Part shown: positions 6,757 to 9,871 of the stretch, piece by piece
Layout: every line of letters starts with the position of its first letter
How positions within the stretch are numbered: position 1 is the stretch's first letter
Assembly: GCA_017462445.1 (NCBI GenBank)
Contig: JAFTRB010000215.1
Location: forward strand, 1-9,871
Source of the DNA: Clostridia bacterium
GTDB taxonomy: Bacteria; Bacillota_A; Clostridia; Oscillospirales; CAG-272
Reading direction: 5' to 3'
Length of the DNA stretch: 9,871 bases
Position numbers and translations under genes: made by a program
The notes under the pieces: model-generated
Told to the model about the DNA's origin: nothing
Databases searched by the model: none
The model's input: the letters and a program-made list of their open reading frames with translations, nothing else

Positions 6757-6772
6757 TGACACGGGTGGCTAT
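6757..6772 (+). repeat. Second copy of a 16-bp direct repeat (first at 5305-5320)
   Basis: TGACACGGGTGGCTAT here matches TGACACGGGCGGCTAT at 5305-5320 at 15 of 16 positions. The first copy is part of the promoter of the PHP operon; this one lies just outside the operon's terminator and has no -10 box after it. The two copies bracket the PHP-metallophosphoesterase unit. Confidence 0.5.
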
Positions 6773-6782
6773 ATGAAGCCAA

Positions 6783-7010
6783 TTATTGCTTCTTTGCCTT
6801 CTTGCTTTCCTTAAGCCTTTTGATATCCTCGAGGTCTATCCATTCCTCGGTAAAGCCACAGGAGCAGCATATATATCTATTGACATCCACACCCGAAAAA
6901 ATCGTTGCTCCTGCCATAATATTATTTCCTGTGCCATAGGCTCCCGTGTATCCGTCAAAGCGGATTATATCAAGAGAGCCACACTTGGGACATTGTTTGC
7001 TGTTTTTCAT
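6783..7010 (-). CDS. Small zinc-ribbon protein
   Basis: This 75-residue protein has two cysteine knuckles, CPKC (C7, C10) and ICCSC (C48, with C51), which should bind one zinc as a zinc ribbon. A glycine-rich middle (about 20-40) separates them, and the C-terminal tail is charged and lysine-rich (KRLKESKKAKKQ), compatible with nucleic-acid or protein binding. The ATG lies inside the 3' end of the upstream AraC gene, overlapping it by 41 nt in another frame. AGGAG and GGGG sequences upstream of the ATG, within the AraC coding region, provide a ribosome site. It is therefore probably translated from the AraC mRNA. The function is unknown. Confidence 0.75.
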   Translation of the reverse strand: MKNSKQCPKCGSLDIIRFDGYTGAYGTGNNIMAGATIFSGVDVNRYICCSCGFTEEWIDLEDIKRLKESKKAKKQ

Positions 7011-7797
7011 CTGTTACCCCTTTCTCCTCTATCCTGCTGACCCTGCCGGGCGATATAGAAAAATACTTTTTGAATGCTTTTGAAAAATAGAACGGATCAT
7101 TATAGCCGACAAGCTCTGCCGTCCTCGCGACGCTTATCCCATCCTCCAGATGCTTCATTGCCGACTCCATACGGACTCTTATGATATAATCCTTGATAGT
7201 CATTCCCGTGGCGGAGTGGAAGATACGAGAGAGATAACGGCGGTCCAGCTTAAAGCGCTCGGCAAGCTCGGTTACAGACAAATCGGTCATATAAAGCGAG
7301 TTGATTGCCGAGATAGTATCGCCGATGTAATCCTTTTTTACCTCCTCCTTAGCAAACAGCTCGGAGATTATCATCATTCCCGCGGCGGCTACCGCCTCTG
7401 CCTGCGCGCCCTTCATATCGACAACCGAACGAAGGAAGGCGAAGGGTCTGTCACTGCAGGGAAGAATATGGGTATTGATCTCAAGGAGGCGGTCGGCAAC
7501 CCTACCGTTCATACCTACCCATACATAGCTCCAGGGATCTCTCTCGTCTGCAACATAGCGCGCATCCTCGTCGCGGCGGATTATAAACACCTGCCCCTCC
7601 CTGACGCGCTCCGCCTTTGAGCCGACATACAGAGTTCCTGTGCCGCTTTCTATATAGTGAATCAGATGGTAGTGACGCTTGCCGGGGCCAATGTGCCCGG
7701 GGGGACAATTATGGTAGCCAAAGCATATCGGTATAATATCCGATAGCCCGTCACCGGGCATATACCACTTGCGTTCAATATGATCCATAGGTGACAT
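6970..7797 (-). CDS. AraC-family transcriptional regulator with N-terminal cupin sensor
   Basis: The 275-residue product has an N-terminal cupin-like ligand-sensing domain (about 15-100, with RHYHLIHYIESGTGTLYVG at 41-59) and a C-terminal AraC/XylS DNA-binding domain with two helix-turn-helix units: SVTELAERFKLDRRYLSRIF (174-193) and one from about 222 (GYNDPFYFSKAFKKYF, 231-246). Such proteins usually sense a sugar or glycan breakdown product and activate uptake and hydrolase genes. I chose the ATG at 7797 because AGGCAGGTG lies just upstream; an in-frame ATG at 7914 would start within a terminator and upstream of this gene's promoter. No sugar gene immediately adjoins it, so the target is not evident; the solute-binding protein or glycosidases in the window are possible but unproven. 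A zinc-ribbon gene overlaps its 3' end. Confidence 0.93.
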   Translation of the reverse strand: MSPMDHIERKWYMPGDGLSDIIPICFGYHNCPPGHIGPGKRHYHLIHYIESGTGTLYVGSKAERVREGQVFIIRRDEDARYVADERDPWSYVWVGMNGRVADRLLEINTHILPCSDRPFAFLRSVVDMKGAQAEAVAAAGMMIISELFAKEEVKKDYIGDTISAINSLYMTDLSVTELAERFKLDRRYLSRIFHSATGMTIKDYIIRVRMESAMKHLEDGISVARTAELVGYNDPFYFSKAFKKYFSISPGRVSRIEEKGVTDEKQQTMSQVWLS

Positions 7798-7839
7798 TTT
7801 CACCTGCCTTTTACCCATTTTGTTCTGTAATTTGTTACA

Positions 7840-7868
7840 ATTATACCATATAGATATCTGAAAATCAA
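7840..7868 (-). promoter_or_regulatory. SigA-type promoter for the AraC-family gene
   Basis: On the minus strand, TTGATT (7868-7863) and TATAAT (7845-7840) are 17 nt apart, giving a start of transcription near 7833 and a leader of about 36 nt. An 8-bp palindrome, AGATATCT (7852-7859), lies in the spacer. The promoter falls inside the longer version of the AraC frame, supporting the start at 7797. Confidence 0.78.
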
Positions 7869-7899
7869 TAGGTATAAGAGCTTTTTTATCGGTGTAAAG

Positions 7900-7929
7900 C
7901 AAAAAGGAGAGCAATCGCTCTCCTTTTTG
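7900..7929 (-). terminator. Intrinsic terminator of yerC
   Basis: CAAAAAGGAGAGC (7900-7912) pairs exactly with 7917-7929 around a 4-nt loop, giving a 13-bp stem with A-rich and T-rich flanks. It begins 18 nt after the yerC stop codon on the minus strand and separates yerC from the AraC promoter. Confidence 0.88.
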
Positions 7930-7947
7930 TAGGGATAGACACCGAAG

Positions 7948-8235
7948 CTATTTCTGCTCCTCGATGCGGGAAAGAACAAGCTTGTATCCGCCTGCGCCAC
8001 CCTCCAAGGCCTTGCTGACACGGCTGAGCGTTGCGCTGCTCATTTTAAGCTCGGTGCAAACCTCCTGATAGCTATTGCCCTCTCTGAGCATTCTTGCCGC
8101 CCTTAGTCTCTGGGCAATGTCAATAGCCTCCCTGCGAGTCAGGATATCCTCAAAGAACATATAGCATTCCTCGATATTTTCGAGTGATAATATCGCCCCA
8201 AAGAGGGCATCTATATCATCGTTCTTCTGCCACAT
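7948..8235 (-). CDS. yerC: YerC/YecD-family TrpR-like DNA-binding protein
   Basis: This 95-residue protein matches the YerC/YecD group, relatives of the Trp repressor found in Firmicutes. Features are the helical N-terminus with LFGAILSLENIEECYMFFED (11-30), the conserved AQRLRAARMLREGNSY (41-56) and a helix-turn-helix (about 54-75, EVCTELKMSSATLSRVSKAL). It is probably a small dimeric transcription regulator; its ligand and targets are not established from sequence and need not involve tryptophan. I prefer the ATG at 8235, which has GGAGA 7 nt upstream, over the ATG at 8253, which would add MNGENV and has a weaker site. It stands alone between its own promoter and terminator. Palindromic ATTGTATACAAT-like sites at its promoter suggest it is itself regulated, possibly by its own product. 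Confidence 0.9.
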   Translation of the reverse strand: MWQKNDDIDALFGAILSLENIEECYMFFEDILTRREAIDIAQRLRAARMLREGNSYQEVCTELKMSSATLSRVSKALEGGAGGYKLVLSRIEEQK

Positions 8236-8283
8236 AACATTTTCTCCATTCATTTTTCACCGATGGTTATAATTTACAAACAA

Positions 8284-8312
8284 ATTATATACAATATTCC
8301 CAAAAAAGTCAA
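8284..8312 (-). promoter_or_regulatory. SigA-type promoter for yerC
   Basis: On the minus strand, TTGACT (8312-8307) and TATAAT (8289-8284) are 17 nt apart; transcription should start near 8277. The -10 box is embedded in ATTATATACAAT (8284-8295), close to the palindrome at 8345-8356. Confidence 0.82.
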
Positions 8313-8344
8313 TAGATAAAATAAATTTTGCTGAATATGTTACA

Positions 8345-8356
8345 ATTGTATACAAT
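8345..8356. promoter_or_regulatory. Perfect 12-bp palindrome upstream of yerC, possible operator
   Basis: ATTGTATACAAT is self-complementary. A near copy, ATTATATACAAT (8284-8295), covers the yerC -10 box, 61 bp away (about six helical turns). The TTGTATACAA core resembles operators of GntR-family (FadR-like) repressors; that assignment is inference. Confidence 0.45.
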
Positions 8357-8393
8357 CTTAATCTAAACCGCCTTGAAAATTTCCAAAAGAATG

Positions 8394-8422
8394 CCCCCTA
8401 TGCGGACCTGCCGCATAGGGGG
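8394..8422 (-). terminator. Hairpin terminator after the lipoprotein gene
   Basis: CCCCCTATGCGG (8394-8405) pairs exactly with CCGCATAGGGGG (8411-8422) around a 5-nt loop. It lies 19 nt after the lipoprotein stop codon on the minus strand and is followed there by CATTCTTTT, a weak T-rich tail. It shares the CCCCCT...AGGGGG design of the hairpin at 2800-2831. Confidence 0.72.
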
Positions 8423-8440
8423 TGAAGCTAAATTATATGA

Positions 8441-9142
8441 TTAGTCAGCTGCGGTTACAGAGGTGATGTGAGTGTTAACACCCTCGTACCAGTAAAGGAA
8501 GCCCTCTACATCAACAACATCTCCAACCTTAACATCCTCATTTACAAAGGACTTGTAGAGGTCGGTATCAGGATCGGTGAGGTACCTCTCTACGCAGAAG
8601 GAATACTCAACCTCGCCCTTGGTAACGGTAACATAGATGTCATCACCGGGCTCGCCGTTCTTGTACTCGATAGCCTTAACGGTAACACCCTTGAAGGCAA
8701 CAAGCTGGTTCTGGTAGTCGATAATCTCGTCCTTGCCCATCTTTGAAGTAACATCAACAACGCTAGACTCATAGGTGACGCCATCGTTTACGAACTCAAA
8801 GGTCGAGTTCATGATCTCTACCTCGCCTGACCAAGCCTTCTTGATGCCGGAAACCTTAATCTTGGTGCCCTTGGTAAGCTTTGCAGCATCTGCCTCGGAG
8901 CAAGCCATCTCATAGATGAAATAAGCACCGTCGGGATCAGCAGCATAAACGGTAATCTTGTTGTCCCACCAGGACTGGGTAGCCTGAACATAAGCCTCGA
9001 TAACAACATCGGTCTCAAGCTCTGCTGCTACATACTCAGCATAGGTAAGAACACCCTCGGACTTCTCGGCAGGATCCTTTGCGCAGGAAACAAAGCTTAA
9101 GCAAAGAACCGCAACAAGAACAAGTGCAATAATCTTTTTCAT
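8441..9142 (-). CDS. Secreted lipoprotein with two probable OB-like domains
   Basis: The 233-residue product starts with a type II signal peptide: MKK, a hydrophobic stretch (4-18) and a lipobox ending FVSC, so C20 should be lipidated and the protein anchored outside the membrane. The mature part seems to hold two similar beta-rich halves, about 32-118 and 145-233. Each has a core of the type V-x-G-x-x-x (KGTKIKVSGIKKAW at 91-104; VGDVVDVEGFLYWY at 206-219), suggestive of OB-fold modules. No enzyme motif is seen. Codon use is strikingly biased (nearly all Lys AAG, Glu GAG, Thr ACC), which with a near-consensus promoter and an AAGGAG ribosome site suggests high expression. It follows a membrane-anchored solute-binding protein gene. 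Lipoprotein status is firm; the fold is inferred and the function unknown. Confidence 0.8.
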   Translation of the reverse strand: MKKIIALVLVAVLCLSFVSCAKDPAEKSEGVLTYAEYVAAELETDVVIEAYVQATQSWWDNKITVYAADPDGAYFIYEMACSEADAAKLTKGTKIKVSGIKKAWSGEVEIMNSTFEFVNDGVTYESSVVDVTSKMGKDEIIDYQNQLVAFKGVTVKAIEYKNGEPGDDIYVTVTKGEVEYSFCVERYLTDPDTDLYKSFVNEDVKVGDVVDVEGFLYWYEGVNTHITSVTAAD

Positions 9143-9190
9143 TTTGTTTTTCTCCTTTTTATTAGTAGAATTTTGTAAATCTACAGTTAT

Positions 9191-9218
9191 ATTATACTAC
9201 AAAACCAAAATATGTCAA
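9191..9218 (-). promoter_or_regulatory. SigA-type promoter for the lipoprotein gene
   Basis: On the minus strand, TTGACA (9218-9213) and TATAAT (9196-9191) are 16 nt apart, with transcription starting near 9184. The -35 box overlaps the TGA stop of the upstream gene. GTCAAG-AG-CTTGAC (9214-9227), an inverted repeat, covers the -35 box and might be an operator or chance. Confidence 0.75.
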
Positions 9219-9871
9219 GAGCTTGACGAATTTTTGCGTTTTTTAAGCCAGCCAAACAGCACATATCCGCCGATGCCAAGCCATATTACACCAAGCGAGA
9301 CAATAAGAACGACCGAGCCTGTCGGCATTTCGCCAAGATTGCGCTCCAGGCGATAGAGCGAGTTCATCTTGCGATAGAGCGCCTCAACCTTGATTCTATC
9401 CATACTGTCCTTTTTACGCGCGCTTGTAGTGACCTCCTCGATAAGCTGTCCCGCAGCATTACGGAGCGAGGCAGAGCCGTTGAAGACCTCGGTTACAAAG
9501 GTGTTATCGATGTTTTCAAGAAGGAGCTTTGCCGCAGCAATCTTTACCCAATAATAGTCATCGTTGTCCTCGCCCGAGCGAGAGAGGTATTCTATATACT
9601 CCGAAGAGGTGAGAGTATCGTTTGTTACAGGGAGATATCCCTCTGTTCTGGCATAGCCAATCTGTACGCTTTGGGTAAGAAGGAACTGTGCAAAGAGCCA
9701 GGAGGCAAGGACCTCGCCGCTATCCTGCTTGTTAAACACGCAGATAGACGGACCTTGGGATATCATCTTGATATTTTCTGTGTCGAACTGGGGGATTGGG
9801 CGAATCACCGTCTCAAACTGTACAAGAGACTCCTCCTTTATATCGAGCAGGGGGGCATAGCTTCCCATACA
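9215..9871 (-). CDS. Extracellular solute-binding protein (sugar ABC type), C-terminal part, membrane-anchored
   Basis: The reading frame is open to the right edge, so this is the last 218 codons or so; the N-terminus is outside. The sequence has the C-terminal hallmarks of family 1 solute-binding proteins of carbohydrate ABC importers: a GPSICVF segment, then ASWLFAQFLLTQSVQIGYA and GYLPVTN, where the second lobe closes over the ligand. Unusually, it ends with one hydrophobic helix (VVLIVSLGVIWLGIGGYVLF and following residues, about 186-208 of the visible 217) followed by KKRKNSSSS, a typical stop-transfer tail. This suggests a C-terminal membrane anchor with the binding domain outside, rather than only an N-terminal lipid. 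It ends in TGA 72 nt before the lipoprotein start. Sugar specificity and transporter partners cannot be seen. Assignment to the binding-protein fold is likely but rests on remembered family patterns. Confidence 0.78.
   Translation of the reverse strand, partial: CMGSYAPLLDIKEESLVQFETVIRPIPQFDTENIKMISQGPSICVFNKQDSGEVLASWLFAQFLLTQSVQIGYARTEGYLPVTNDTLTSSEYIEYLSRSGEDNDDYYWVKIAAAKLLLENIDNTFVTEVFNGSASLRNAAGQLIEEVTTSARKKDSMDRIKVEALYRKMNSLYRLERNLGEMPTGSVVLIVSLGVIWLGIGGYVLFGWLKKRKNSSSS

Noticed and set aside
7798..7914. N-terminal extension of the AraC regulator from 7914
   Set aside because: The extension would span the gene's own promoter and start in the yerC terminator; the family's cupin domain begins after the ATG at 7797.
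7948..8235. True tryptophan repressor (TrpR)
   Set aside because: The sequence matches the YerC/YecD relatives of TrpR, and no trp genes or trp-operator sequence are near.
8468..8746. Open + strand frame opposite the lipoprotein gene
   Set aside because: It arises from the biased codons of the lipoprotein gene and has no ribosome site or recognisable domain.

Overview
The window looks like a chromosomal segment of an uncultured, host-associated, Gram-positive Clostridia-type bacterium. The basis is a set of near-consensus SigA promoters (17-nt or 16-nt spacers), strong purine-rich Shine-Dalgarno sites, a YerC-type TrpR-like regulator, a lipobox lipoprotein and glycosidases suited to host glycans. 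The genus cannot be fixed from the sequence alone.

Left arm (1-4400), amino-sugar glycan processing. A sialidase-like Asp-box gene (14-1120, broken by an in-frame TAG at 200-202) and a GH20 enzyme of the GH20C type (1161-2795) run on the + strand as the end of an operon that enters from the left. A second, unrelated-looking GH20 beta-hexosaminidase (4397-2943) converges on them. Between the two 3' ends lie a 14-bp GC-rich hairpin and a short intergenic repeat element. None of the three enzymes shows a signal peptide, so they probably act inside the cell on imported oligosaccharides: sialic acid removal followed by removal of terminal GlcNAc/GalNAc.

Middle (4400-6780). The minus-strand GH20 and a stand-alone ABC-type ATPase (4516-5259) are driven by back-to-back divergent promoters that share a 45-bp region with an imperfect inverted repeat. 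A perfect-consensus promoter then drives a two-gene phosphoesterase operon: a PHP-domain protein (5380-6048) and a calcineurin-like metallophosphoesterase (6045-6692), whose stop and start codons overlap as ATGA. A strong bidirectional terminator ends this unit.

Right arm (6780-9871), all on the minus strand. From upstream to downstream: the 3' part of a sugar-type ABC solute-binding protein with an unusual C-terminal membrane anchor (runs off the right edge), a lipoprotein with two probable OB-like halves and strongly biased codons, yerC, an AraC-family sensor-regulator, and a zinc-ribbon protein overlapping the AraC gene. Each of the lipoprotein, yerC and AraC genes has its own recognisable promoter; yerC and the lipoprotein end at hairpins.

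No tRNA, rRNA, CRISPR array or transposase was seen, and no gene-free stretch exceeds 300 bases. I found no compelling wholly new system. The items most worth a second look are the nonsense codon in the sialidase, the apparently cytoplasmic sialidase/GH20 set, the divergent promoter with its operator-like repeat, the coupled PHP/metallophosphoesterase pair, and the C-terminally anchored binding protein.
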